Below, piece after piece: positions 27,601 to 34,739 of a stretch of DNA of 60,000 nt; the stretch's first letter is position 1; each line of letters begins with the position of its first letter. The translations under genes and the position numbers were made by a program. The notes below the pieces were generated by a model that worked only from the letters and a program-made list of their open reading frames with translations, searched no databases and had not been told where the DNA came from. Source of the stretch: Phoronis australis (lineage: Eukaryota > Phoronida > Phoronidae); contig NMRA01000118.1 of the NCBI GenBank assembly GCA_002633005.1, forward strand, positions 679,678-739,677, in the 5' to 3' direction.

Positions 27601-30600
27601 GTAGATACAAGTATGTTGGATAACTTCATGCGCCTTAAGCGTAGTATAGCTACTGCCTTGCATAATAGTACAATTGTCAGTATAATTTCAACATTAACAA
27701 CATGTCCAAAGGCGAGTCACAAGTTTTATTACTGGTTCCTAGCCTGTCTGGACTTCAGATGAGTATTACTTTCGCGCATTTGCGTTGAAGAACGCTATGC
27801 AAATCGTTGTCAACAAAAGTACGTTATACAGTACACCATGTATGGTACTTCGTTTTCGAGCCCTTGGAATTTTATGTTCTTTTATTCATTACATATTCTT
27901 ATGCGTTCCCATTATTGATTAATTACAGCTGGTGAACTCAGCTACAGGTCCTGGTGCGACGCTCGCCGAGGCTCTCTGGCACACTGATGACACCACCAAT
28001 GAAGTGTCGCTGCTGTGGCACGATCCCTTGATGCAAGGATGGCAGTACCGCACACCGTACAGGCTTCATGTGACACACAGACCCTCTGTTGGACTGATCA
28101 GGTACGTCGCCACGCTGTTCGTTGTATTGCTATTGTTAGATCAGTCGTTGGTGAGAGGTGAAAAAAGAACATCTGTACATTCATGTTAAGGTTTAAATCA
28201 ATTTGTTCGATCAATCTGAAACAAACGAGGGCAGAATTCAAAACTTATCATTGTTATAACCAAGTTCGAAGCATGATAATAGCCATGCACAATGTATCAG
28301 TCTCTGGCAGATGTGTGATATCGTTGAGGAACTACCCAGTAACACAGATGTATTCATGGCCAGTAGAGTGACTCACTGTGACGAGCCAGCTTTTGAGCGT
28401 GATTAGCAGGGTCGGCGTTTTTAGTCTGTGAAGGCTGTCCGTAGTTAAATCCGCCTATGACGCTTCATTTAAGCATTTTACCTCCCCAGTGTACTTTAAT
28501 TGGCGCGACTTCCTGAATGAAATTCCAGACTAAAGCTTGTCAACGGAGATGGAACAACTTTGACAGAATCTGGCGACATCTACGACACTACCATCAGCGG
28601 TGGCCGTCTGGGAGTGTTTGTGTTTGGCCAGAGAGGAGTCACGTGGTCAAATCTGGAATATTCTGTGACAGATCGTGTGAACAATGCGCTGCAGTTTGAT
28701 GGATCCGACGATTACGTGGAACTGCCGCACATAGTCACCATGCAGCTGGAAGACAGGTGGGTGACATTAACATCCTCGGAAAAACCCCCTTCTCACGTTG
28801 CCTTTACCTACAGGTACTTTCATGAGCAATTAGGCAGTTACCTGGGCTTAAATATATTTTCACGGATTACATCACAGGAGCACATCTATTTGTAATGATG
28901 GCTGTAGTAAGACACTAACACTTTAAAACAATATTGTTGCAGTTTCACAATAGAGGCTTGGGTGTCTCTCCTACCATCATACCCAACAACCAGAATGCCC
29001 ATTCTGTGTACGCTAGATGGCGCACTGTGCATGTACATAGACGGCGGAAAGCTCAAAGCGACTATCAACAATGTCACAGTGGCAGGGACAAGTGTGCTAC
29101 CAGAACTCTTCTGGAGCCATCTTACAATGAGATACGGTTCAAAAGGTACGCTTTTCGACCAGCACTGTCAATTTGAATTAAACAACTGGATATTATACTC
29201 TAAATTTTACAATAAATATTAATTATTTGTTCATAAACGTGTGATTTTGAGTGCCATTGAAACCTTATTGCGTTAGCGGGTTCATATTAGTTGTGTTTTA
29301 AACTATTTCAGCCCAAACTCTCACAATCTTTGTGAATGGAACAAGTGAAGGCGAGATCACAACAGTGCCTACCGCAACTTGGGTACGTTAGGATTCAAAC
29401 TGTTGTAAGGTCCAACCGATCTTCTCGTCTAGAAAACCGACTTGAATGAAAGTCTAATTGATTATTATGTGTCTAAACATTTCTTCAAGAAAGGGCGTCT
29501 TCACAATACGACCTACAAGATTGTTGCTATGTTTTCTCGATAGCTGTTCATTTCGCTAGTCTGCACTTGCTTGCCAAGCAATTCTCGTTTCACTAGCATG
29601 GTTTGGTTGACGCAGTGTGTTTTCACCACACTAGCTAGAGAATGGAGTTAATACAGGACACACACTTGTTTAATTTTTGAAACTATTTTTGGAACTGGTA
29701 GATTTCTGGGTTGAATTCCCTGCTGTCGTTTTAACAGTAAGCTACTGTAGATGAAGATGTCACCTCTGTCGACCGCATTGCTTCAATTTGTGGAGGAAAA
29801 CCGGATGATCACATGCATTCCAAGTAACAATTCTGTTCAAGGTTATGAGAACCAGTTAATGGCAAGTCTGAAAGTCAGCACATTCGATGAAAGCAAAAAT
29901 TCTGTGGAATGTATGATTTTATATCAGCCTGCCACCAATAAGGTCACGTTATTTTGAAGTTTATGAAAAATTAGGAAAAAAGAAAGGTACTTCCATTGCA
30001 AAACAACAGCAAATTTCGTATGATACAAATGGTCAGTCGTTTAAATCACAAAAACGCTGTTACAATTTTCTGTTTTATTGTTTCGGTTTCTTTCTATGCA
30101 ACTCTACTTTGTCATGAAAATCATACACGTGATATTAGTCTTAATGTGGGATAGTTCCTCATGTAACAGTGGAGCCATTTAAAACTTACCCCTAACAGAG
30201 TTTTGGAGAACAGTGTATAAATATAGGCTATCCCAGATGAAATGAATTCAATTTAGGATATTGCAGTAGAATTCTTTTGTATGTACATGTAGGATATCCA
30301 GTTTATCCCATATATAGGGACATATATAGGAACATATTTACATCGCAGCCATGTGCTTTGGCTTGTTGTTATTTTCCATGGCCACATTCACACATGTATA
30401 CGATAAATATAAATTATTCCACCTACATCGGAATGCTGCTGCCATGTCCTATGGAGGATTCATTCCATCTGGGAATATCCCAAGTTCGTCTTAATCTTAG
30501 ATACAATCCACAAGGAAATATAAAATTGAAACTTTAACTGATACAACAGCAAAACTAGAACTGGACAACAATAACAAATTCATCGGAGCTAAAACTGTAT

Positions 30601-31824
30601 TGATGCACACATGTAGCTGTCCAGATAATGCTTCAAATTTTATATTCCCGTATGTATTGTTTCTAAGTTTCCGAGGGACTTAGGACATTCCCAGATGAAA
30701 AAAATCTTGATAGGATAATGGCAGTAGTGTTCCTATGTTTATGAAATAACTACTGTATGTATCTGGAAGTTTCGCGTGAATCTGATCAGCTATTTCTGAA
30801 ATACGATGTCCGAAGTTGGCCATTTTTCATGTGTAGGGTCTTACATATTCTTGAAGTCTGGAACGATATATCTTCACCTGCATAGCGATTCAAAATTGAT
30901 ATGAAAACAACCTAAAGATAAGCGGTGAGCAAAAGAGAAGCGAAACGGTGCAGTGGTGAATAGTTTGCATGTATGTTATATACCACGTTCTATGTAGTGA
31001 AACAAGCACGTCCCTGCACAGGTCCTTCAGTATTCCAAATGACTTTGTCTTAGTGCTAAGCGACTAATGTGTCTTTTAATATCTAATTCCAGAGCACAGA
31101 CACGTCCACCAACATCACTCGGCTCTACCTGGGAAGGGACAAGAATAGTTTCTTTGCCGGCATGATGGATGAGGTACGTAGTCGTAGTAGAAGTCGGTGT
31201 TATATTGTTAGTGAAGGAAACATGTCTGGCTTGTTTGTATTCTCCTATCTTTCGAATTGAAATAGTTCATGGGACTTCCCTGTACTTGAATTTTTTAATG
31301 TCGCCTGTAGGTTAGTAATAGGGTCCATTTTTAACAGAGGATGATAACCACTGGTATGAAATTTACCAATACAGTAGCGGATTTGGGGGGACAAATTGCT
31401 GGATCCGACCCTGAGAGATAATGATTTTCTTAACCCAGGAATGTGATTAATGTATTGAAAATATGCGTAACTACATGTGCGGTGTAAATTCTGATGGTTC
31501 CTGTTTCTGATGGTTTCTGTATTACGTTTATAGGTTCGAGTGTACGGTATTTGGATACCAAACAGTGAAATAAACGATCACATGCAAGAGATCGGGCTAC
31601 AACGTCAAGTCCACATGGGCTACATTCACGCGCATTATGACATGGACGAAAACTCCGGAAAAACTAAGCTGAAAGACAGCGGAATTATGGGTAACGACGG
31701 CGTCATCCATGGAAACCCCTTGTTTGTTGAAAGCCTGTCCGAGATTGGGAGGTTTCAATTGACGTTTCCAAACAACCGGAGGCGGCGGCGAAGAAGTGTG
31801 TTTTCATCTCATGAGGAACTATAA
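266..31824 (+). CDS. Giant multidomain thrombospondin-superfamily protein (mega-thrombospondin-like), 5' partial, 41 exons
   Basis: Probable secreted calcium-binding matrix/adhesion protein. Exons: 266-406, 1356-1478, 2319-2480, 4534-4743, 5164-5307, 6393-6602, 7421-7605, 7886-8000, 8496-8713, 9241-9520, 9612-9701, 9927-10096, 10227-10324, 11217-11448, 11698-11829, 12324-12514, 13430-13599, 13741-13994, 14225-14338, 14772-14983, 16380-16536, 17312-17481, 17786-17948, 18062-18283, 19001-19122, 19608-19862, 20163-20312, 21134-21238, 21458-21565, 22791-22950, 23345-23525, 23701-23786, 24057-24152, 24565-24795, 25184-25368, 27929-28101, 28529-28756, 28943-29145, 29312-29382, 31093-31173, 31534-31824. 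All junctions are AG|GT with matching phases; the sum is 6,889 nt, about 2,295 aa plus TAA. The first exon begins mid-codon in an LRR, so signal peptide and start lie upstream. The thrombospondin core (type 3 repeats plus C-terminal domain) is diagnostic; everything before it differs from vertebrate TSP1-5. No transmembrane helix or GPI signal was seen at the C-terminus. Exon joins were made by eye without transcripts. Confidence 0.9.
2481..4533 (+). other. Gene 1 intron 3 (2,053 bp)
   Basis: AT-rich intron between two LRR exons. I find no further LRR exon in it. Short open frames on both strands have no recognisable domain and no splice-compatible borders. A tcaccggcgtttcggctcatcttc segment near 4375 resembles a motif seen again at 52925; its origin is unclear. 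Confidence 0.5.
5817..5957 (+). mobile_element. Family B miniature inverted-repeat element, copy 1 (in gene 1 intron 5)
   Basis: A 141-bp element starts cgttcagtagacgctaggac and ends with the inverse (ggtcctagcgttactgaacg), giving ~20-bp terminal inverted repeats. The left end carries two units of a 12-bp tandem motif (acgctaggacct). The interior (acacggcaatatctcacgta) is shared with copies at 33381 and 34185. It has no coding capacity. Target-site duplication could not be resolved. Confidence 0.8.
7421..7605 (+). CDS. Gene 1 exon 7: LRR C-terminal cysteine cap
   Basis: The 185-nt exon enters in phase 2 and leaves in phase 1, ending the phase 2-2 LRR series. It starts with a last repeat stub ([15 protein letters not shown]), followed by further cysteines in TCSQPAV and QCS. 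The NPLxCDC pattern with two downstream cysteines is the standard LRRCT cap that closes an extracellular LRR solenoid with two disulfides. The fourth cysteine is two codons from the 3' splice junction. Confidence 0.85.
7886..8713 (+). CDS. Gene 1 exons 8-9: FN3-like beta-sandwich (residues ~392-502)
   Basis: The two exons (115 and 218 nt) encode about 110 residues with a beta-sandwich pattern: [11 protein letters not shown], a central WTYNVTCIS strand, then [18 protein letters not shown] and VYLTTLDA. The YxCYVxxTANGNTS segment matches the F-G region of fibronectin type III domains, here with an inter-strand cysteine pair (VTC and YQC). The N-terminal half is divergent, so the FN3 call is from pattern only; an Ig-like fold is the alternative. 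It links the LRR cap to the fibro-slime domain. Confidence 0.6.
9241..11448 (+). CDS. Gene 1 exons 10-14: fibro-slime / PA14-like domain (residues ~503-770)
   Basis: Five exons encode one large domain. It opens with [20 protein letters not shown], like the start of the fibro-slime domain. Then come the Phe/Asn-rich [36 protein letters not shown] and [18 protein letters not shown] followed by [10 protein letters not shown]. The last two segments match the GDDxxWVFxNxxLVxD core of PA14-type lectin folds as in Dictyostelium prespore-inducing-factor proteins. The domain closes with a strand of the type [20 protein letters not shown] and TE. The fold is usually carbohydrate-binding or adhesive. 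Calcium ligation by the GGGDE loop (where other families often have DD) is not assured. Exon 14 also encodes the start of the cadherin region ([15 protein letters not shown]). Confidence 0.8.
10486..10756 (+). mobile_element. Family A MITE-like element, copy 1 (gene 1 intron 13)
   Basis: A 271-bp element with ends catgcgcgcaccc and gggtgcactcacg (imperfect inverted repeats), flanked by GAATA direct repeats at 10481-10485 and 10757-10761. The interior contains the family signature ggacttttgtctcgttt and tttttgcccaattt. It is non-coding and is the longest, most diverged copy. Confidence 0.8.
11698..13994 (+). CDS. Gene 1 exons 15-18: cadherin-like repeats (residues ~770-1041)
   Basis: The first repeat starts at the end of exon 14 and ends in exon 16 with [21 protein letters not shown] and TVQ, joined to [11 protein letters not shown] in exon 17. 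LDYE, the VxDxG strand and the DxNDN linker are the calcium-binding signature of cadherin repeats. The second repeat is less regular: [21 protein letters not shown], then [18 protein letters not shown] and TVTFVVSN. Its own DxNDN linker is replaced by sequence leading into the discoidin domain, so one inter-repeat calcium site is clear and the second is probably lost. There is no transmembrane segment, so this is not a classical cadherin. Confidence 0.8.
12705..12914 (+). mobile_element. Family A MITE-like element, copy 2 (gene 1 intron 16)
   Basis: A 210-bp element with near-perfect 15-bp inverted ends (catgcgcgcacccag and ctgggtgcgcgcatg), flanked by GTCAA at 12700-12704 and 12915-12919. 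It is the cleanest copy and a good reference for the family. The interior includes gtggacctttcgttgac, aaaaagcgggaggac and ttttggtggacttttgtctc. It has no ORF of its own. Confidence 0.88.
14225..16536 (+). CDS. Gene 1 exons 19-21: F5/8 type C (discoidin) domain (residues ~1042-1202)
   Basis: Exon 19 gives [20 protein letters not shown] and SSY, the Cys and SG-I-D-ITASS start of F5/8C domains. Exon 20 (14772-14983) gives [20 protein letters not shown], the W-P-N-QWLQI-DL core, then [20 protein letters not shown] and GPWTEYKN. Exon 21 gives [20 protein letters not shown] and ALRLELNGC, the RxxP-x-W-LRxEL-GC ending. First and last Cys form the family's usual closing disulfide. The domain typically binds phospholipid heads, glycans or collagen through its loops. 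Exon 20 is 212 nt (phase 1 in, phase 0 out) and has a second near-identical copy at 15597-15808. Confidence 0.9.
14516..16166 (+). repeat. Tandem duplication of ~825 bp (intron-exon-intron)
   Basis: Unit 1 is 14516-15339 and unit 2 is about 15341-16166. Both start at aacacaattacttatat and end at tgcaagtagcatcgtcaa. Each contains intron 19-20 sequence, a full exon 20 and the following intron. The halves 3' of the exon differ more (substitutions and a few indels) than the exons. A single N (15340) separates the units. The duplication neither includes exon 19 nor reaches exon 21. Confidence 0.9.
15597..15808 (+). CDS. Tandem second copy of gene 1 exon 20 (discoidin core), candidate mutually exclusive exon
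   Basis: This copy lies 825 bp downstream of exon 20, with intact acceptor (ttttcag) and donor (gtaagtg) sites and an open frame of 212 nt. I count five nucleotide differences from the first copy. Two change residues ([10 protein letters not shown] becomes [10 protein letters not shown]); three are silent. Exon 20 enters in phase 1 and leaves in phase 0, so a transcript with both copies, or neither, would shift frame; exactly one is needed. It could be real alternative splicing, a recent neutral duplication, or an allelic copy wrongly placed in tandem; the N at 15340 sits at the copy boundary. Confidence 0.75.
17312..18283 (+). CDS. Gene 1 exons 22-24: GCC2/GCC3 (ephrin-receptor-like) cysteine-rich repeats (residues ~1203-1387)
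   Basis: The exons carry closely spaced cysteine motifs: [14 protein letters not shown] in exon 22, [10 protein letters not shown] and [13 protein letters not shown] in exon 23, and [40 protein letters not shown] and [13 protein letters not shown] in exon 24. CxxCxPGTYxNxT...C..CxPG is typical of the GCC2/GCC3 family seen in multidomain matrix and receptor proteins. They probably act as disulfide-stabilised spacers. Introns inside the block are phase 0 and 1. Confidence 0.85.
19001..20312 (+). CDS. Gene 1 exons 25-27: EGF-like repeats (residues ~1388-1563)
   Basis: Exon 25 has [20 protein letters not shown] and [11 protein letters not shown]. Exon 26 has [20 protein letters not shown], then a long insert, then [20 protein letters not shown] and INTV. 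Exon 27 has [20 protein letters not shown] and [11 protein letters not shown]. The D-x-NEC start with a Cx-N-T-x-G pattern marks a calcium-binding EGF, and the GDG-(Y)-GC ending is the thrombospondin form of EGF repeat. All three exons leave in phase 0, so EGF modules could be spliced in or out in blocks. They lead directly into the type 3 repeats, as in canonical thrombospondins. Confidence 0.88.
21134..24152 (+). CDS. Gene 1 exons 28-33: thrombospondin type 3 calcium-binding repeats (residues ~1564-1808)
   Basis: Exon 28 finishes the last EGF ([13 protein letters not shown]) and begins the wire with [10 protein letters not shown]. Exons 29-33 carry repeated DNCPxxxNxxQxDxDxDGxGDxCD units, for example [65 protein letters not shown] and [20 protein letters not shown]. 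The regularly spaced Asp residues bind many calcium ions and Cys pairs link adjacent repeats. I saw no RGD in these repeats, the integrin motif found in some vertebrate TSPs. Exon boundaries cut the array into modules of 86-181 nt with mixed phases. Confidence 0.95.
24565..28756 (+). CDS. Gene 1 exons 34-37: thrombospondin C-terminal lectin-like domain (residues ~1825-2060)
   Basis: Exon 34 starts with the last type 3 repeat ([20 protein letters not shown]) and then [19 protein letters not shown], equivalent to the WxVLxxGxEIxQT strand of TSP C-termini. Exon 35 has [31 protein letters not shown] and AGIKGLQLK. Exon 36 has [40 protein letters not shown] and [10 protein letters not shown]. Exon 37 has [20 protein letters not shown] and SNLEYS. 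The A-G-I-QLK-VNSxTGPG, LWHDP, YR-THRP and GGRLGVF motifs occur in canonical order, making this the firmest assignment in the window. In standard TSPs this is the C-terminus; here the frame continues without a break into a LamG domain. Intron 35-36 (2,560 bp) is the longest in the gene. Confidence 0.95.
28680..31824 (+). CDS. Gene 1 exons 37(end)-41: LamG/concanavalin-like domain, second partial LamG motif and polybasic C-terminus (residues ~2060-2295)
   Basis: The end of exon 37 gives [14 protein letters not shown], exon 38 [12 protein letters not shown], exon 39 [16 protein letters not shown], exon 40 [18 protein letters not shown] and exon 41 [13 protein letters not shown]. This is the order of a LamG_3/concanavalin-A-like jelly roll (FDGxDDYVE, FTIEAWV, VNG, DEVRIY). 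Exon 41 then starts what looks like another such domain ([20 protein letters not shown] and DGVIHG) but stops after about 40 more residues. It ends in six arginines followed by SVFSSHEEL and TAA at 31822-31824. The polybasic stretch could be a furin-type site or a heparin-binding tail. Confidence 0.9.
31372..31413 (+). mobile_element. hAT-like miniature element remnant (gene 1 intron 40)
   Basis: A 42-bp remnant with only the ends left: cagtagcggatttgggggg and tgctggatccgaccctg, inverse of each other. The CAGNGGCGGAT end resembles hAT-type miniature elements. Related longer copies are at 54089 and 56542. Confidence 0.45.
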
Positions 31825-32230
31825 CTTTGAGAAGTTTGAAACTATTTTTGGGATAATTCTCATCGTTTACCGTGCCTTGTTATGCAGGTCTGACACATAG
31901 GTTTTGCCACATAGCAAAATATGCTTTAACTACATGTAACAAAGTGGCAAATTATGTGCAAAAACACGGGATTTGGATTATTGATTCACACATTGGCTGC
32001 TGGCGGCCTCTTTTGGAGACATTATACATGTATTTCTGTAAATTGTGAACTTATTTTTTTAGTTACAAAATACTTTCGTATTAATATTTTTAACTAGGTG
32101 GCTTTTCATACTGTGAAAGTTAGAGATGAGTTAAAGGATGTCATGTCTATTAGAATAGAAATACGTTTAGATTTTTTGTAGACCTCATCAAATAAATTCT
32201 TGTTTGCATCTTCTGTTGTTAATAGTGGGG
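31825..32230 (+). terminator. Gene 1 3' UTR and polyadenylation signal
   Basis: After the TAA the sequence is AT-rich and non-coding. A canonical AATAAA lies at 32191-32196, followed within 10-30 bases by a T/GT-rich run (tcttgtttgcatcttctgtt), as expected for a cleavage site near 32210-32230. This predicts a 3' UTR of about 390 bases. No transcript evidence was available. Confidence 0.6.
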
Positions 32231-32789
32231 AAAGAAAAAATCTAGGAACCAGGGTCAAATGTTTGTTCTCGCAATCGAACTAGGAATTATTTTTGACAAT
32301 TTACGCTTTATTGTTGAGTGAACTTATCATAAGTGTGTATTGTTTTGCCCTCGCTTGATGATCGTTAGATTTGAGGGGCAGACTCCAACAAGTTCTGGGA
32401 TTTTGAGATTTGAATTCAGACGTGCAGCTTCAAAGTGGCATGGAACACAAAAGACTGGCTAACTTGATTACTGAAACAGAAGTCGAACTGTGCACTAGAG
32501 ATTAATACGGTTTGTTCGTAAAGATTTTGAAATTCTGATGATGCCAAAGCATTTTTCGTTCAGTTACAAATTACAAAAAAGTGATCTGTCAGTTGCTCTT
32601 CACATCGCCGATTTTAGTCCCGCAAGGCAATGCACGTCTCCTTATTTGGTATGGCAAGACATATATTGTACAAAAGTGGAGTTGCAACCGAATCGAATTA
32701 ACGATAGCGCATGTCCGGAAATTAGTGCCCCCACGCGTTTTCAGACTTCGTTAAAGTAAGCGCCCAGCCTATGAACTACATGCGAAAAA
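32197..32789. other. Intergenic stretch, nothing recognised
   Basis: Begins downstream of the gene 1 polyA signal. AT-rich, with no open frame resembling a protein and no repeat structure that I can see. It runs up to family A copy 3. Confidence 0.5.
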
Positions 32790-33017
32790 CTTGCGCGTAC
32801 CCAGCCTTCAATATGAGGGAGGGGCTCGAATTCCTGACGTTGTGGACATTTTGGTAACAAAAAAGCGGGCGGACTAAAAAAAAAAAAAAAAAAAAAAAAA
32901 AAACGGGGACACCACTGTGCATTCGCGTTTGTGCTTGTTTAGTGTCTTATTTTCTCGGACTTTTGTTTCTCAAAGTCGGACCTGTTTGCCCCCCAAGCCC
33001 CCCTGGGACCGCGCATG
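32790..33017 (+). mobile_element. Family A MITE-like element, copy 3 (intergenic)
   Basis: A 228-bp element with ends cttgcgcgtacccagcc and ccctgggaccgcgcatg, flanked by AAAAA at 32785-32789 and 33018-33022. An uninterrupted run of about 28 A lies inside, following gggcggact, where other copies have only 5-8 A. The family motifs gaattcctgacgttgtggac and cttattttctcggactttt are clear. Confidence 0.85.
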
Positions 33018-33380
33018 AAAAATGCCATACCTGCAGTTTTCAATTGAAAGATCCGACAGTGTTGGGTTTGTAGACCACGAACCACACCGTTATGCCCGTA
33101 TACACTTGAAACTTACGCCGCGATTCAAAAAGAACGCAAAAGTTTTGCTGCTCTTGCAAGGTACTTTGAAAACAGATCCAGCGCGCGTACTCGTTAGCGG
33201 TATTGCATTGTATCTTTCCGGTACAGATCTTCTCTGGCCTCAACAGGAATCCAAACGTCTTTGTACACATGAAAACCGTGAATCGAAGACTAATAAAAAA
33301 ACTCGACCAGTGTTAGCATGCGACCAAGAAGCGCGCGTTGCATAATGTACCGGCCAAAGACATCACATAGACCAAGCGTG

Positions 33381-33545
33381 CGTTCAGTAGACGCTAGGAC
33401 CTACGCTAGGACCTACGCTAGGACCTACGCTAGGACCTAAGTAAAATCTAGTCAAAGTTACGTGTTCGAATTTAAAATACACGGCAATATCTCACGTAAT
33501 CTCCTGAAGTCTTGCTTTTTAGCGAGGCCCTAGCGTTACAGAACG
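33381..33545 (+). mobile_element. Family B miniature inverted-repeat element, copy 2
   Basis: A 165-bp element, starting cgttcagtagacgctaggac and ending ccctagcgttacagaacg. It carries four 12-bp acgctaggacct units at the left end, more than copy 1 (two) or copy 3 (three). It lies inside a larger repeat whose insertion-free version is seen inverted at 36651-36752. Confidence 0.8.
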
Positions 33546-34184
33546 GGAGGCGGGCGCACGCGCTACTGCAGCTGACAACTTGACGCCATATTGGAGAGTG
33601 TTACTAGTCACGTGACACGGCTAATTGCCGTGTAAACAAACGGGGTAAATTGTTCTTTTCTAAGCGTCATATTTAACAAATAAAGAGGCGGACGAGTGTG
33701 ATTTTTCCAGAAACAAAAAAATCACGTGATGTCGCACTTGCATGCGTTTTTTAAGTGTCAATCAGTTGATAGGGAAAATATCAAACTAATAGAAGATACT
33801 GTAGCAACCAGTGGCAAGTTCTTGAATTGTCTGAGCGGCTGCACGCTTGGTATCCACTTTGAACGTTTTATTTGTTTCGTTTTTGCAAGAAAAAACAGTA
33901 AGATCGCGCAAATTTATCATTTAGTTCGTGTCGCTCGATGCAAATNAGGAATGTGCACCACTGTGGTCTGGACTTTGAAAACAGATCCAGCGTACTCGTC
34001 AGCGGTATTGCATTGTATCTTTCCGGTACAGATCTTCTCTGGCCTCAACAGGAATCCAAACGTCTTTGTACACATGAAAACCGTGAATCGAAGACTAATA
34101 AAAAACTCGACCAGTGTTAGCATGCGACCAAGAAGCGCGCGTTGCATAATGTACCGGCCAAAGACATCACATAGACCAAGCGTG

Positions 34185-34339
34185 CGTTCAGTATACGCTT
34201 CGGGACCTACGCTAGGACCTACGCTAGGACCTAAGTAAAATCTAGTCAAAGTTACGTGTTCGAATTTAAAATACACGGCAATATCTCACGTAATCTCGTG
34301 AAGACTTGCTTTTTAGCGAGGCCCTTGCGTTACTGAACG
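34185..34339 (+). mobile_element. Family B miniature inverted-repeat element, copy 3
   Basis: A 155-bp element inside unit 2 of the tandem duplication. The first 12-bp unit is altered (acgcttcgggacct) and two regular units follow. The right end is cccttgcgttactgaacg. It almost certainly arose with the duplication and not by separate insertion. Confidence 0.78.
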
Positions 34340-34739
34340 GGAAGCGGGCGCACGCGCTACTGCAGCTGACAACTTGACGCCATATTGGAGAGTGTTACTA
34401 GTCACGTGACACGGCTAATTGCCGTGTAAACAAACGGGGTAAATTGTTCTTTTCTAAGCGTCATATTTAACAAATAAAGAGGCGGACGAGTGTGATTTTT
34501 CCAGAAACAAAAAAATCACGTGATGTCGCACTTGCATGCGTTTTTTAAGTGTCAATCAGTTGATAGGGAAAATATCAAACTAATAGAAGATACTGTAGCA
34601 ACCAGTGGCAAGTTCTTGAATTGTCTGAGCGGCTGCACGCTTGGTATCCACTTTGAACGTTTTATTTGTTTCGTTTTTGCAAGAAAAAACAGTAAGATCG
34701 CGCAAATTTATCATTTAGTTCGTGTCGCTCGATGCAAAT

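Larger units (their letters stand above)
33163..34739 (+). repeat. Tandem duplication of ~0.78 kb units containing family B
   Basis: Unit 1 (33163-33945) and unit 2 (33972-34739) are nearly identical from actttgaaaacagatccagc to gtcgctcgatgcaaat. Differences include a few bases near 33182/33991, the number of 12-bp acgctaggacct motifs (four versus three) and scattered substitutions. An N at 33946 falls directly after unit 1. Each unit has an identical open frame of about 70 codons starting MMSHLHAFFKCQSVDREN with no recognisable domain. It may be a true tandem repeat or an assembly artefact. Confidence 0.85.

Noticed and set aside
33384-33432. 12-bp direct repeats as a CRISPR array
   Set aside because: The units are contiguous without spacers and lie in an inverted-repeat element of a eukaryotic genome.
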